A stretch of 64,000 nt of DNA from Athripsodes cinereus (GCA_947579605.1 OX388327.1:1103122-1167121); one strand, 5' to 3'. Positions 9,731 through 22,085 are shown, counted from the stretch's first letter. The notes: generated by a model from the letters alone, not told the origin. Numbers and translations: made by a program.

Positions 9731-9982
9731 TCTTACTGATGTCCTTATTTTTGTCTTACTGATGTCCTTATTTTTGATTTACTGATGTCCTTATTTTGTC
9801 TTACTGATGTCCTTATTTTTGTCTTACTGATGTCCTTATTTTTGTCTTACTGATGTCTTTATTTTTGCCTTACTGATGTCCTTATTTTTGTCTTACTCAT
9901 GTCCTTATTTTTGTCTTACTGATGTCCTTATTTTTGTCTTACTAATGTCCTTATTTTTGTCTTACTGATGTCCTTATTTTTG
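9731..9982. repeat. 23-bp minisatellite, about 11 copies
   Basis: The unit TCTTACTGATGTCCTTATTT(TTG) repeats head to tail with few changes (for example TACTCATG, TACTAATG, one TTTATTTTG shortening). Copies are directly adjacent with no unique spacers, so this is a minisatellite and not a CRISPR array. The low divergence suggests recent expansion. Confidence 0.92.
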
Positions 9983-10398
9983 TCTTATTAATATTAGGCC
10001 AATGAAATATTTCTCAAGAAATAACGTATAGTGGAATTCCATTACCTAAGCACCGAAATAGCGAAAAAAATGTCTTTTTATTGGTTTTGGAACTTGAATT
10101 CTGAGAAAATTTGTTTTGCGTGACTACTCTATTACGACTTAAGTCCATGATGGGAAACTGTTTCGATATAAACTCGATACGTTTTAATTGCATGCCTTTG
10201 TGCTGCATTATGTTCATTCAACGTTTAACATTTAGTCAAATACTTGGACTAAATCCAATACTTTTTTGTATATGTACGTGTACGTGCACTTTAATACCAA
10301 TAGAAATTGATAATACTCTCATTGTATGAAAATGAGCACAAATAAATTTAAGGATCAGAAAAAAGTTTAGAATAGGAAACACAATGAAAGTTCATTTT

Positions 10399-10620
10399 TA
10401 AATTTAGATGATAAAAAATGAAACACTTTAAAATTTCACTAATTGTTATATTGATTAGAAGCTTTTCGGACATACGTCCATCCTCAGTAATAATCATTAA
10501 TAGTCATATGTTGTAAGATTATTACTGAGGATGGACGTATGTCCGAAAAGCTTCTAATCAATATTAGGTATAACGATTAGTGAAAGTTTACAGTGTTTCA
10601 TTTTTTATTATCTAAATTTA
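10399..10620. repeat. 222-bp palindromic foldback element
   Basis: The left arm, from TAAATTTAGATGATAAAAAA to CATCCTCAGTAATAATC, is complementary to the right arm, from GATTATTACTGAGGATGG to TATTATCTAAATTTA, with about 22 bp between them. The inner 55 bp (including GACATACGTCC and AAGCTTCTAATCAATAT) are almost perfect and the outer part is less so. It is a MITE-like hairpin without coding content. Confidence 0.85.
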
Positions 10621-12747
10621 CAACATATAATATGCATAGTTATTCCACTGATGACTTTTTTTAATGTTGCGAGCCGGCTTCTAAGAACCTATTATGGAGC
10701 GTCCAGGTATAAGATTACAACAATTAAACGGATTACATGGAAGCAATTACATGTTATGCAAAGGAAATAAATGATATGTAAAGGTGTCTAGGGTTGATTC
10801 TCATTAACTATTAGTAACATTTACCTTTCTTCAAAGAATGCACAGATACTTACATTGAGTAGAGATGGTCCATCTTATTGTCCTTTCTGCGACCAATATA
10901 CCGGAGTAGGTATATATTATTTCTTATAAATTTATAGATGTTATGATGTTTTCTCATTGAATTCATCAGAGTAAACACGGGACTCGAACCCATGTAAATG
11001 TAATGTAATAAACAAATTAGCAATTGCATGGTAATATGAAGGTATTATATTGTCTTGAAATATTATTCCAATGAATAATCACAGTTAATACAAACAGTTC
11101 TTCCAGTTTGCTCGTTATGTATTATTTAAATATTCAAGTACATAGGCAAGTATATAAATTCAAATATATAAGCTCGTGAATAATATTTTTTCTAGGGGTA
11201 AATAGATATTTGGTTTCAAAATACTGTGTGGTAGTTTTTACAATTTATTTTCTGTATGGTCACATAAGTTACATTTGGCAAAGTGTATATTTATCAATTG
11301 GGAAGAATAAATACTGAAATGTAATCTCACAATCATCCATCGTCACACACTCTTATATTTTAAAATCAAGGTTAAAGTTTAACAAATACAAATAGCGATT
11401 ATTGGTACACATTAACAATTATGAATAGCATAAATAACTTACATACATTTGTAGTAATTCGTAGTATTGATGATGCTGATTTCTGTTATGGTGTGGGTGT
11501 TAGAATACGTACGTGGTTGCTGTTACATTTATCTATGATAACAGTTGATCCTTATGGGATGTTCAAAGAAAGTATTAAGACACGATGTGTAGGTGGGCAG
11601 ATCCACGAAGCTGTTGCACATATTGTACCACTCAGCGGGGGTGGAAACCATAAGATATCGCCATCAAAGAGAAGCTTGTTCCTACATCCATCACAGAGAA
11701 ACCGGCGATAAGTTGTTGCTTGCAAGATATCACAGGATTCAACGGATACTAATTCATTTAACTTTGTAGTATTGGTGAAAATATTAATATATTCTATTCC
11801 TGAATATTATGTTACATCATGGCGTCAATGGTTTTGGCGCGAACTCGATATGGGAAGTGTTTTATGAATTTACCACTACACGTTAAAGATAGTTTATGCA
11901 TTAATTCACTATTTGTAAGTTCCACTTTTAACAAAACTATTGATTGAATTTAATTGTATTTAATGGTAATCTGGTGTTACCCGCGAAACGGCATAAAGCC
12001 GGAAACAATAATGATATTGCTCCTACATGATGAGAGATTCTATTACGACCAGGGCAAGAAGGCAAAAGCAAGGCAGGTGGCGTGCAAGGGGTATTTATAA
12101 CCTTTCTTGACAAAAATGCATAGTTTGTTTCGCTTCTATGAGTTGGGTCGTCATTGGTGGATTTCAACAGTTCATACTACCATCCGCCAATCAAAACCGG
12201 TGTCGCTTACGACTAATTGATAATTGACAAATTATCACGCATAAAAGAAATTATTTCATATTGCATCAGCAAGAAAGATTATTATTATTCGCGATGACGT
12301 TACTGACCAAAACACGCATTCATAGTACGAATTTCTATTTCAATTTGCTCACCGTTACAATGTTACATTCGAATGTTACAAACCTTACCACTCCAGTATG
12401 CAACGATATAAAATTAATATTGTTTTGCCGTTTGTCATCTTTAGATTATTCTCATTACATGCATTTCGCATTAGCGGGCATTACAATAAGTGAGAATCAC
12501 TCTGCTCCTCCCCACAGTCGCAGCTCGTGTCCTCCCCATCCAAGTACCACTACTTTTGCACCCAGTCACCCCGACCCTTAGTCTGTTCAATTTCTTCTTT
12601 GTTCAATTGATTGATAATGACTTCTTACGTTTTTTTTATCTATAGTAGAACAAAACACTTGTTTTAGTTTACCCAATTATGGAATTCTACTATTTCTGTA
12701 CCAATATAAATGTGTACCAATTCTATGAATAAAATGAATAATAATAA
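10621..12747. other. No recognised gene
   Basis: Two short frames (11421-11711, 96 codons; 12261-12581, 106 codons) have no domain, signal peptide or homologue I recognise. The second ends in a C-rich stretch preceded by CTGCTCCTCCCCACAG, which could mimic a splice acceptor, but no donor or protein context supports an exon. TCGAACCCATG near 10987 may be a SINE box B relic. Confidence 0.35.
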
Positions 12748-12832
12748 GAACACTTTATTGATCAGAAAAATAAAATCATGAGCAATTGGCGAGCTTATTG
12801 CCTGGAGGCAATATCTTCCAGCTAACCAAAAT
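12748..12832 (-). mobile_element. LINE 3'UTR fragment
   Basis: Minus-strand sequence GGTTAGCTGGAAGATATTGC ... ACTTTATTGATC on the plus side and a (TTA)n tail match the fragment at 2401-2531. It ends at almost the same upstream position, just past GGTTAGCTGG. Confidence 0.6.
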
Positions 12833-13360
12833 AATGTGTGATACTATTTTATTTATTTATTTATTTACATAATAAACGGCTGTATCAGCCTTTACAAATA
12901 ATACAAATAAAAAGGAACAGTCAAGAGAAATAATGCATGTTGACAATGTGTAATTAATACTAAATGTGAACAGTTGAATATCTAACCTTTAAATAAGAAC
13001 GTAGAGATTTACCTGTATATTCAGTTTCGTTTTCAGCAAAAATAAAAAGAATATCTTTTAAAATCGAAATTGTAGCAAAAATTATAACTTTTTCCTTCTC
13101 ATCTTTGTGGTTATTTGGGAACGACGGGAACCATAATATTTCTTCAAATATAATCCATACGTGTGAAACGAGCGTATATATTATTATTTCCCATCCGATC
13201 CCCATATAATAATATATAGCACTCAACTAACATTAATATCAAAGGAAATGATGCGCAGAGAAAACATTAACGCTTTTCTACAACCGGTATAATAGCAACC
13301 AGACCGACGTGTCATAAATTGAAATGTTTGTATGTGCATTGTGTTTTATAGGTATCAATT
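12833..13360. other. No gene seen
   Basis: It begins with a (TTTA)n microsatellite near 12848. The 88-codon minus frame at 12960-13226 has no recognisable motif. Confidence 0.4.
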
Positions 13361-15275
13361 ATATTTTTTTTTTTATTTAACGTGGAGTTTGTCGCTAAAA
13401 TAATATTCATTTATTTATTCATACATCACTACTACAAAACGTCATAAAACACACATGGACAGAAACAATACACACAATCACAAATCAAAGACAATGCATT
13501 ATCCTACTCAACCCGCACTCATCATCCAACCCCTTGCTATATAATACCACGCACACATGTTTGTCATTTATTACAAAAGTTATACAAAAAATTAAAAAAA
13601 GAAAAAACAACAAGACACCAATCCAACATGCATAACAGGCAGCCAAAACAGATATGTGACTGAGCGTGCGCGCCGGAACAAGCAAGTCAATCAGGACTAT
13701 GCAGTCATAACCCGCAGCAACCTCACTAGGCGAATGCCTGTATCGAGGCAAGCCGCTACAAAACATCAAGAAAGTACCGTATCTACCAATTCACCTTGAA
13801 ATCGCACAAAAAATTACACAACATGTAAAAATAGCCTCCTTTTTGCTTCCTCTCTACCCGTGTCAAGCAGCCAAACCTTTAGCCACCGGCTGAAGCATCT
13901 CCACCCACCGAGCAACTTTATTTGCTCGGGAACAGAGTTGTAGAGCCTCGGGGCAAGATACCTTGCCGAGCGCTGTCCCAAGGTTGTTCTCACTGGCGGA
14001 ACAAACATAGTACCTCTTGTAACCGAGCGAGTACCACGCCGGTCCACCCAAGCAGCCTCTCCCGGGCAGGCTCTCCTGTAACGCGTAACAACATTTTTGA
14101 TGTATGTTTGCCTGGAATCCAAGATACCATATTTCCTAAACAGTGGATCCGATGCATGCCTATAGGGCGCCCGGCTCATAACCCTCACAATCGCCTTCTG
14201 AGCCACATCAACAGGATACATGTGAACACCAGCTGCACTTCCCCAACACTCAACACCATAGCTCAGTATAGAGTCACAAAGCGCAAAATAAACAGATCTC
14301 AACCTATTATCATCCAAGACATCTCTCAACATTCTAAAAACATATATCAACTTCCTTAAGCGAACCGAAAGACCCTCCAGGTAAACATTCCATTTCAAAT
14401 TCGAATCAATCGTCAGACCAAGGTATTTCATTGTCTCACAAGGTGAAATGAAGGGGCAGTCACACATTTGGCCCAGCGTACACCCGTGTAACCTCAGAGG
14501 AACAGGCAAGGCTGGTTTACCCGCCTCCGAGATGGAGAACGGTATATACTTTGTTTTATCAGTATTAAGCGTTAGCAGATGTCCACTCAGCCACTTACCC
14601 ACCAGAGAGATACCATTTTCAGCTCGTTCATACACCCCATCCCAAGACACATCCCTAAACATGAGAACCATGTCATCGGCAAAAGAGACAATAGAGCCAC
14701 CCACGCTGAGGTCACACAAATCGTTTATGTACACAAGAAATAATATTGGTCCCAGCGTACTGCCCTGTGGTACCCCACATCCCACATTCAGCGAAGCACT
14801 AGTATACTCACCCACCCTGGTAGATTGTGTTCTACCTTTCAAGTAGGTCTCAAATACACTCAGTGCAACGCCCCTAATTCCAATCAGTTCAAGCTTTTTT
14901 AGCAATAGGATATGAGATACAGTATCGAATGCTTTAGCAAGGTCGAGAAATATTGCTAGACACTTGTCCCTGTTATCGAGGGCCTCAGTCAAATAGTTTG
15001 TAAAACAGTTCAAGGCATTCTGAGTACTCAGTCCAGGTCTAAAACCAAATTGATGGGCAGAAAAAAAATTCAACTTAATGAGGTACTTCTCCAACCTTGA
15101 CTTTATTGCCTTTTCGAAAACCTTGGATATAACGCTTAACAATGAAATTGGCCTATAGTTGCCAGCCACCCTGCCGTCCCCCGACTTGTACACGGGTATC
15201 ACAACTGCATGTTTTAACTGACTAGGAAAAGTTCCCTGTAGCAAACACAAGTTGACCAAAAAGATCACTGAATGA
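13361..15275 (-). mobile_element. 5'-truncated non-LTR retrotransposon (LINE A)
   Basis: On the minus strand the element enters within the RT domain at about 15275, runs through the RT frame to 13814, and has a 3'UTR of about 450 bp that ends in a short A-run (T-run on the plus strand at 13362-13375). Truncation from the 5' side is the normal result of target-primed reverse transcription. No clear target duplication was found. The 5' edge abuts a small TGAATGAATATAA repeat that may have formed at or after insertion. It lacks endonuclease, RNase H and ORF1. Confidence 0.75.
13814..15275 (-). pseudogene. Reverse transcriptase, N-terminally truncated (LINE A ORF2)
   Basis: About 487 open codons encode an RT for cDNA synthesis on LINE RNA. 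Visible motifs in order are GNYRPISL, QFGFRPGLST, FLDLAKAFDTVSH (first catalytic Asp), GVPQGSTLGPILFLVYINDL and SFADD (catalytic Asp pair). These are followed by the thumb and the C-terminal LYNSVPEQI-type end. There is no RNase H. The frame opens into flanking DNA upstream (to 15325), but those extra residues are not part of the element. It is most like CR1/Daphne/Kiri-group RTs and shares the layout of the intact frame at 51598-54600. The lack of stop codons suggests a fairly young copy, though truncation makes it dead. Confidence 0.85.
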
Positions 15276-15904
15276 ATATAATACATTGAATGAATGAATA
15301 TAATGAATGAATATAATTCATTCATTTGTCCTTTGAAGATCGTCCTGGGAGTATGCTATGATAGAAACCAGGCTTCTCTATTCAAATCGTCTTTGCGCTT
15401 AATTTATCACCTCTTAAGTAATTATGACGTTCCGTTCTCTCTGCCTACCCACTTTGGATACGGCCTGAGGGTATATATCTCAGCAACGAATAGGTCTCCC
15501 AGTTTTTCCTGTAATTTTCATATGTTTTTTAAAAGGCACGTGTTCGAAAAACATCGTAATAATAACATTTAAAAATCTATGATCAATTCAATGCTAACCA
15601 TCCTTCACAATAATACCTTATTTTCATTGGCTTGGAGGGGTAAACCTTAATGTTTTTTACATGCAGTAAATCTAGTGGTTACTCCACTTGTAGTAGATCG
15701 TCATCATCATCATCATTGCCCTCAACGCTCCTCTCGGGAGCAGAGGGCAGTAACCAGCCTTCTCCATTCAGAGCGTCTCTGCGCCAATCGCGTCACCTCT
15801 TCCCACGACATTCCACGTCATAGGAACAGTGTATTGTGAAAAAGGGACACCCGGGCTGACGGAACCCTTGCGGATTGAAAAACAGTGATCTTTTTGGCCA
15901 ACTG
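15276..15904. other. Short tandem repeat and decayed repeats
   Basis: 15276-15325 carries TGAATGAATATAA units. 15420-15475 (GTTCCGTTCTCTCTGCCTAC) matches the 3' edge of RTE-like copies, as at 61320. 15715-15830 contains (ATC)n then CAGAGGGCAGTAACCAGCC and CTTCCCACGACATTCCACGT. A complementary relative of the last part lies near 37270. Confidence 0.45.
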
Positions 15905-16470
15905 TCATTATCATTTATCATTTATTTATTTATTTTATTAATCTTGCACATCACCATACACATTACAAAATCAACAAAGCATTTTACATAAAAAAATGTG
16001 ATGATATGCAGTGGCGAGATTATCACTTAATACTGATTTCTTCCATCTAACCACGTCATATTAACACTAAACAGAATTAAAAATAATAATAACAAAAACA
16101 CAAATAAAAAAAACTCTACATAAATCAAAATGAAAGAAAAAAAAACTACAATCCACACACCTAACACTCCAAAGGGACCGGGAAATATAAGGAGGGGTTA
16201 GGGGATGGATGCTGAGTTAGAAGACAATTAATACTACTTGACGGCGTATTTAAATCCATTAAAAGATTGAGATATCCTATGAAAAGAAGGGAGATTATTC
16301 CAGCAACGAGCACCATATACTGAGAATGATTGAGAGTAAAAATTGGTATTATGTGCAGGAACTGCCAGAAGACACTCAGTGGTAGGCCATGGTTCGCTAG
16401 ATACTCCAATTTTTTCATTCAAATAGTGTAGGAGATACCGTGATGATATAATGAATATCACAAGAAATAT
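15905..16470 (-). pseudogene. LINE RT C-terminus and 3'UTR relic
   Basis: The minus-strand frame from 16461 down to 16234 ends with TECLLAVPAHN and SFSVYGARCWNNLPS, then a stop. This is the typical last segment of CR1/Jockey-group RTs (a GARCWNSLP box near the C-terminus). The 3'UTR continues to an (AAAT)n tail at about 15925-15940. A better copy is at 47061-47590. The RT core is missing. Confidence 0.7.
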
Positions 16471-16644
16471 TGACTATCAACGTTGGGTCAGACTTCTAGT
16501 TCCAAACACATTGAAATCATTCATCGGAACATCAAAATACCGTAATAAAATTATTTAACCCTTACACTGCCCTCAATAAAATGGTCCGTCTAAACGGTGC
16601 GGTACACAAACCTATGTAGTATGTACTATCAAAAATAATAATAA
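16471..16644. other. No gene; isolated piggyBac-like end motif
   Basis: TTTAACCCTTACACTGCCCTC at about 16554 resembles a piggyBac-type terminus but has no paired end that I can find. Confidence 0.3.
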
Positions 16645-16734
16645 TTTGAAATTGCCCATCCTAATGACGCGTCTGATATCAAAAACATATTTTATAACAC
16701 GTAACTCCACACTAATAATATATCAAGGTGAATG
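16645..16734. repeat. Direct repeat copy 1 (~90 bp)
   Basis: CCCATCCTAATGACGCGTCTG ATATCAAAAAC through TATATCAAGGTGAATGG is repeated at 17352-17441 with few differences. The two copies are 707 bp apart. The 618 bp between them hold a minus-strand RTE-like relic and old repeat fragments. Confidence 0.75.
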
Positions 16735-17174
16735 GTGTGAAAGTTTTCGTGTATTTTTGAGGTTATATTTTGACCATAAAGCAGTCGTAACTAAATTTAA
16801 TTTATTTACTCGTTTACATCTTAAAAATGGGATACAAACAGTCATATCAAAAACAATATTAATATATTTAAAATATTACTAAAGAGAAATTTCATCCACG
16901 CAATCAACAGACTATGCGTACTCGCTAACGATAAATTGTCAATAGCCTCGGACACAATCATAAAGATGGTTGTTGTAAGTTGACATGTATGCTCAGCAGA
17001 TGTAGAACATAATGGTTTGAAACGGAAATTGGTAGTATTGGTGAACGTAACATGAGTAAAAAGCATTTAAACCAGCTTAAGCTGATTCGTAAGCATCAAA
17101 ACACTTTTCGTACTAAAGGAAATTTACACAATATCTGTTGAACAGGTGAAGTGTGTGTTGAGTAATATTCTCAT

Positions 17175-17350
17175 ATAGTGGGCTACGACCTTTTGGATTG
17201 GTCTGCAACAAGTTCGGATTTTCTTTTCCATTCCTCCTTATTTTCTGCTAGTGTCGCTAATTTTACGTATGTACCACAGTTCATGCCCTTCTTCACCATT
17301 TCTGCCTTCGGACACGCCCTGCACAGGCATGAATGCCTGGAAATAATAAT
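17175..17350 (-). pseudogene. RTE-like LINE extreme 3' relic
   Basis: The plus strand reads TTTTGGATTGGTCTGCAACA and ATTCCTCCTTATTTTCTGC. These are the complements of the 3' end seen sense-oriented at 29380-29470 and antisense at 36985-37200. Only a few tens of codons of the C-terminus remain, with stops. Confidence 0.55.
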
Positions 17351-17351
17351 T

Positions 17352-17441
17352 CGAAATGGCCCATCCTAATGACGCGTCTGATATCAAAAACTAATTTTAT
17401 AACACGTAACGCTGCATTAAAAATATATCACGGTGAATGGC
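17352..17441. repeat. Direct repeat copy 2 (~90 bp)
   Basis: This is the second copy of the 16645-16734 repeat, with matching CCCATCCTAATGACGCGTCT and TATATCACGGTGAATGG. Divergence is roughly one base in ten by eye. Confidence 0.75.
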
Positions 17442-18106
17442 CAAAACAGTTTACTTGTTATTGACTGACCGTTTTTAGATGTTGCCTTTTTTCGCCTACT
17501 TCGATCAACACCTCTTCGTTTTCGACTTCTTTCGTTCAATGGATCGTCAGCATGCGTCTGTAACACAACACCTCGAACTATCTGCTTTCATTCTTGCCGA
17601 TCTTCCACGTCTCAGTTTCAAAATGCAGAATGCTCCAGACAAAGCCTTCTTGAATAATAATTACAAAATTATGGCATACTTGTATAACTGGAAATATGAC
17701 ATGTTTCATAATATTGATAGGCAGATACAAAATATATATTTTTATTGGAGTCATTACTTTTTGTTTGTGTTTAGTAAACAAATGCCTATTATTTTATAAA
17801 GAGAAGAATAACAATACTGCGTCATTAACGCCTTCTTTACAGCCACACAATGAACTAAAATAACATTGTATGTCATTAACTGTTATTATAATACTAGTCA
17901 CGAAACTCGAAGCTGCTCAGGAATTCTTCAATCAATTATTCGCAGGAATAAAAAATTACAGAAAAGTCCGTATATAAACGTGTATTATATTGACATTCTT
18001 TACGTTTAAATATTTGATTATTCTGAAGTGTAAATTAATTACTAGATTGGAGTTTATTATAATATCTTCACTTAATTATTATTTTTTTTATTTCATCACT
18101 ATACGG
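17442..18106. other. No recognised gene
   Basis: A 106-codon frame at 17479-17799 has no motif I recognise and an opposing frame covers part of it. AT-rich sequence leads to the target-site duplication of the twin-primed element. Confidence 0.4.
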
Positions 18107-18119
18107 CTAAAAGGCTTTA
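18107..18119. repeat. Target-site duplication, left copy
   Basis: CTAAAAGGCTTTA lies directly next to the poly(T) (poly(A) on the minus strand) of the I-like element. The same 13 bp recur at 23824-23836 on the far side. Confidence 0.92.
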
Positions 18120-18264
18120 TTTTTTTTTTTTTTTTTTTTATGGCGGCTCATCCCGTTGGATGTTATGGCCATATTTTCATCTTACATATAAAAAACATCA
18201 TATATATATTTTAGGCGAAGAGAGAGAGAAAAAATAAGGGAAAACAAGAAAAAGCGAAAAACAT

Positions 18265-21200
18265 TCAAATCAGAATCATATTCCTTTGGACGGATTCAAA
18301 TATAAGATCATTAACTTGTCGAGAGTTCAGTCCAAGAAGGTAAACAATATTAACAGGGTACTCAACGTTTATGAATCTAAAATATATGTCCATAGCGTCC
18401 CTAATTGGACATCCTAGGATACTATGGTCCGGCGTTTCCTCGTCCCAACCACACTCGCAATCGGGAGATTCAACAAGACCGATTCGGAACAAGTGTGAAT
18501 CCAGGCGCATGTGGCCGAAACGCAATCTTGAAATACAGACAATTTGTTGTCTGGACAATTTTTTGTTGTGAAACCAAGGTCGAGATGGGATAGATAGTTG
18601 AACTTTTTTGTAATGGGAACCTTTTGGGCTATTTTGCCAGGATAAATACCAATGTTTGAAGCTAATGCACTCCAGTTCGTTCAAAACATCACACTCGGGC
18701 AAAACGAAGTTATCAGGAGTTCTGCCGCAAATAGCGGCGTCCTTGGCTAACAGATCCACTCTTTCATTACCTGAAATACCGCAGTGTGCTGGGATCCAGG
18801 CAATTACCACATCTCTATTCATGTTCTGCAATTCCAGGATGAGCAATCTGATGTCAATTATAAGTTGGTTGCGAGAAAACAGTGAATGTGGGGATGCCAA
18901 ACATTTCACCAGGGAAAGTGAATCTGAGAATACAATTATATTTTCCTCTGGTATAGTTAAACACTTGTGTAACGCTTCTCTTAATGCGAAACATTCTGCT
19001 GAATAGACCGAGGCCCCAGGGGGTAATCTGAAACCGTCATCTATGTTTAGCTTCGGGATAACGAATGCGGATCCACTAAAACCGTCAAGAGACAATTTAG
19101 ATCCATCTGTGTAAATTTTCAAATGATCGGGCCACTTTTCATTCACACAGGCTAAAAATCTTTGGTTATAGTCAACAGAACATTGTTTGGGATTTTTGTT
19201 CAAACCTATATTTTCTATGATTTTGGGAATAGTCTGAAAAGCTTTAAGAGGTAGATTAAAGATTGATAAAGGATAAGGATACCTAGGTCCTTTGTACAGA
19301 TTCTCAATAGAAGTGTAAGCAGCACATAATAGAGGAATACGTTTTTTAAGCCAATATCGATTAGAATGATATGATTGATTCAGTTTACCAATATTATTGA
19401 AGAGAGGGTGGTTAGAATAACCAAAGCGTTTAAGAATAAACCTTTCTGCAAGATACTGTCGCCTTATATTTAAAGGCATTTCGGAGCACTCAACCTGCAA
19501 GGCGTTTATTGGAGTGGACTGCATAGCACCAATCATAAGTCTAAGACACTTGGACTGAACCCTCTCAAGCTTAGTCTCCAGATGGCATGGAAGAGGATTC
19601 AACAAAAAACAAGCATAATCGAGATGGGACCTGACTAAAGCGTTGTACATGTTTCTCATAGTTGATGGGTGAGATCCCCACGACACTCCCGCCACCGCTC
19701 TTAATATGTTCATATTCCGCTCACATTTAGAAGTTGTGGTGTTAATAAAGGAATTCCATGCCAACTTTCTATCCAAAATAACACCCAGAAATTTGGTTTC
19801 ATCAACCTGGGGAATATCATGATCATTGAGGCGTACCAAAATCTCTGGGTTTCTGTGTTTTCTGGAAAAAACCATAATCTTTGATTTTGTAGGAGATATT
19901 TGAAGGGAATGGGACAACAACCATGTATTGAGCTTAGAAAGAGAATCAGATAACAAATTTACAGCCTTATTAATATCTTTGTGTACAGAGTAAAGCGCTA
20001 AGTCGTCTGCGTATTTCAAGATTTTGCAATCTTCAGGTAAAGCAGATTGAGCATCACAAATGTATGTATTAAAAAGGAGGGGCGACAGCACGGAACCTTG
20101 TGGTAACCCTTTCCAAATCGTTCTAGAAATTTCCTCCCCTTCGTTCATAATAGATATTCTTCTTTCAGTAAGAAGGTTGAAAATTAATCTAGCTAGAGAG
20201 GCGGGGATACCTAGTTTAATAAGTTTGTTATGTAACGTGTGAAGACACACATTGTCATAGGCTGCGTCAATGTCTAAAAATGATGAAACTAGAAATTCTT
20301 TATTAGAAAAGGCCAATTGTACATCAGTGACAAAGGTACTCAAATTGTCCATACAACCAAGAGATCTTCTGAATCCAAATTGGCTTCGTGAAAAGATGCC
20401 ATTATGTTCCATGAACCACTCTAACCGAATCTTGATAAGATGTTAAAGTAGTTTTAATATGCAGGATGATAGTGCGATCGGCCGATATGACGATCCAAGT
20501 GTCGTATCCCTACCTGGTTTCGGAATTGGAATAATCAGTTGGTATTTCCATTCCTCGGGAACGACGCCTTCAAGTAAAACTTGATTAAAAATATTTAGCA
20601 AGAAAGGGAGAAAAGGTTCAGGAAGTTTTCTAAGAAAAGAATATGGGATCATATCCAGACCCGGGGAGGAATCCCTGGTTTTGGACAGTGAAATTTTGAG
20701 CTCATCCAAAGTAAAGGGTTGAATTAAATAAGCGTTGGCATCCGGTTCTGAAAACTGGTCAACCTTAGACATTTGAGTTATGTTGGGGACATATAAAGGA
20801 GCCAAGGCATTGACAAAGTCAGTGAGCCATAAGTGTGTGTGCTGTAATCTGCGAGGAGGAACCATCGAACCTCTGAAACGTTTGATCATATCCCATACAT
20901 ATGATGGAGGAGAATTTGGCGACAAAGAAGAACAGAATTTGGACCAACCGATTCGCTTTTTCTGCCTAAGAGCCTTCTTCGTTTTTGCTTGACAAGCCTT
21001 AGCGGCCAAAAAATTTTCCATAGACATGTCATTTTTATATTTAAGCATGGCCTTTTTACGTGTATCCACTAATCTGTCGCACTCTTCATCCCACCATGGA
21101 GTGTATTTCTTTGGCCTCTTACTACTTTTTTTCCTTATGGGAATGGATTCATTTGCAGCATTTTGCAATATATGAAACCAATTGCTGTAATTTTTTTGTA

Positions 21201-21996
21201 CAGATGCATTGCCATTGTATAAGTTTTCTTTCTCATTCAAGCTATCCTCAATAATTTCCCCAAACTTTAACCAGTCAGCTTTACGAATGTTATACATATT
21301 TCGTTGATTCTGAGGTACGTGCGAAATGGATTTACATTTATAAGTAAAAATAATTGGGAAGTGGTCACTAGAATGCGCATCATGGCAAACAGTCCAATTC
21401 ACAGAGCCGGCCAAATCTCCCGTACAAAGAGATAAATCCAGAGCACTGCGCCCCTGACCCGCCGGTGACAGTCTAGTTGCCGATCCATCATTCAAAACAC
21501 AAATATTATGGTCATCAATGAAATTCAATAGTTGATTCCCTGCTCTGTCTGTTCTGGAGCAACCCCAGGAGGGGCTATGAGCATTAAAATCGCCCAGAAT
21601 AAAATAAGATGAAGGCAATAGAGGTATTATTGCATTCCAAAATCCAACATCAAAGCCTGTATCAGGAGGTATATATGTTGATACAAAAGCTACATCACCT
21701 ATCCTAACTGCCACAACCTCCAAAAAGGGATTAAATGGTAAATCAATTTGTGAAAAAGGAAGGGACGAGTTGACTAGCAAAGCAGCGCCACCGCCTCTAC
21801 CTTCCTGCCTATCACATCTTATACAAAAATATCCAGGAATATTATAGTTATAATGAGGACGAATCCAAGTTTCGCTTATAGCCGCAATGTTAACCCTATG
21901 GTGATTTAAAAGATAAATGATATCGGATCTATTACTCACCGCACTACGAGCATTCCATTGTAATACTGTAAAATTATTAAAAGAATTACTACCCAT
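18265..21996 (-). pseudogene. I-like LINE ORF2 (endonuclease-RT-RNase H) with one nonsense codon
   Basis: The frame spans 1244 codons and is interrupted once, by TAA at 20443-20445 (codon 518), after which it continues in the same frame. The N-terminal apurinic-type endonuclease shows TVLQWNARS, AISETWI, FILGDFNAHS and SDHFP. RT motifs follow: FLDIDAAYDN (about residue 575), GLPQGSVLSPLLFN and KYADD (about 661-665). RNase H from about residue 955 has KIYTDGSK, SAECFALREA, IVFSDSLS and HCGISGNERVD, so all four acidic residues are present. The C-terminus has a CECGW...H..LGC knuckle. ORF2 would nick the target and copy its own RNA at the cut. It starts at ATG 21996, just after the gag end. One stop in an otherwise clean frame implies a young copy. 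Confidence 0.92.
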
Positions 21997-22085
21997 ATTT
22001 TTAAAAACTATTATTTTTAAACGATATCTGCATATAAAGTCGATTTCAGCTGTGAGTAAAAATTACAAGTAGCCAATGGTGTATT

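Noticed and set aside
9731..9982. CRISPR-like array
   Set aside because: The 23-bp units are contiguous with no unique spacers, and the genome is evidently an insect's.
11421..12581. Host exons in the 96- and 106-codon frames
   Set aside because: No protein family recognised, no consistent splice signals, and composition close to the surroundings apart from a short C-rich stretch.
14448..14846. 132-codon plus-strand frame, and similar frames at 13922-14359 and 18656-19006
   Set aside because: They lie opposite the RT and RNase H frames of the LINEs at 13.8-15.3 and 18.3-20.4 kb and show only mirrored codon structure.
15249..15903. 21-bp near match (CAGTGATCTTTTTGG.CAACT) in inverted orientation at 15249-15269 and 15883-15903, suggesting another twin-primed end
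   Set aside because: Similarity stops abruptly on both sides and is short enough to arise by chance in AT-rich DNA; no other sign of inversion there.
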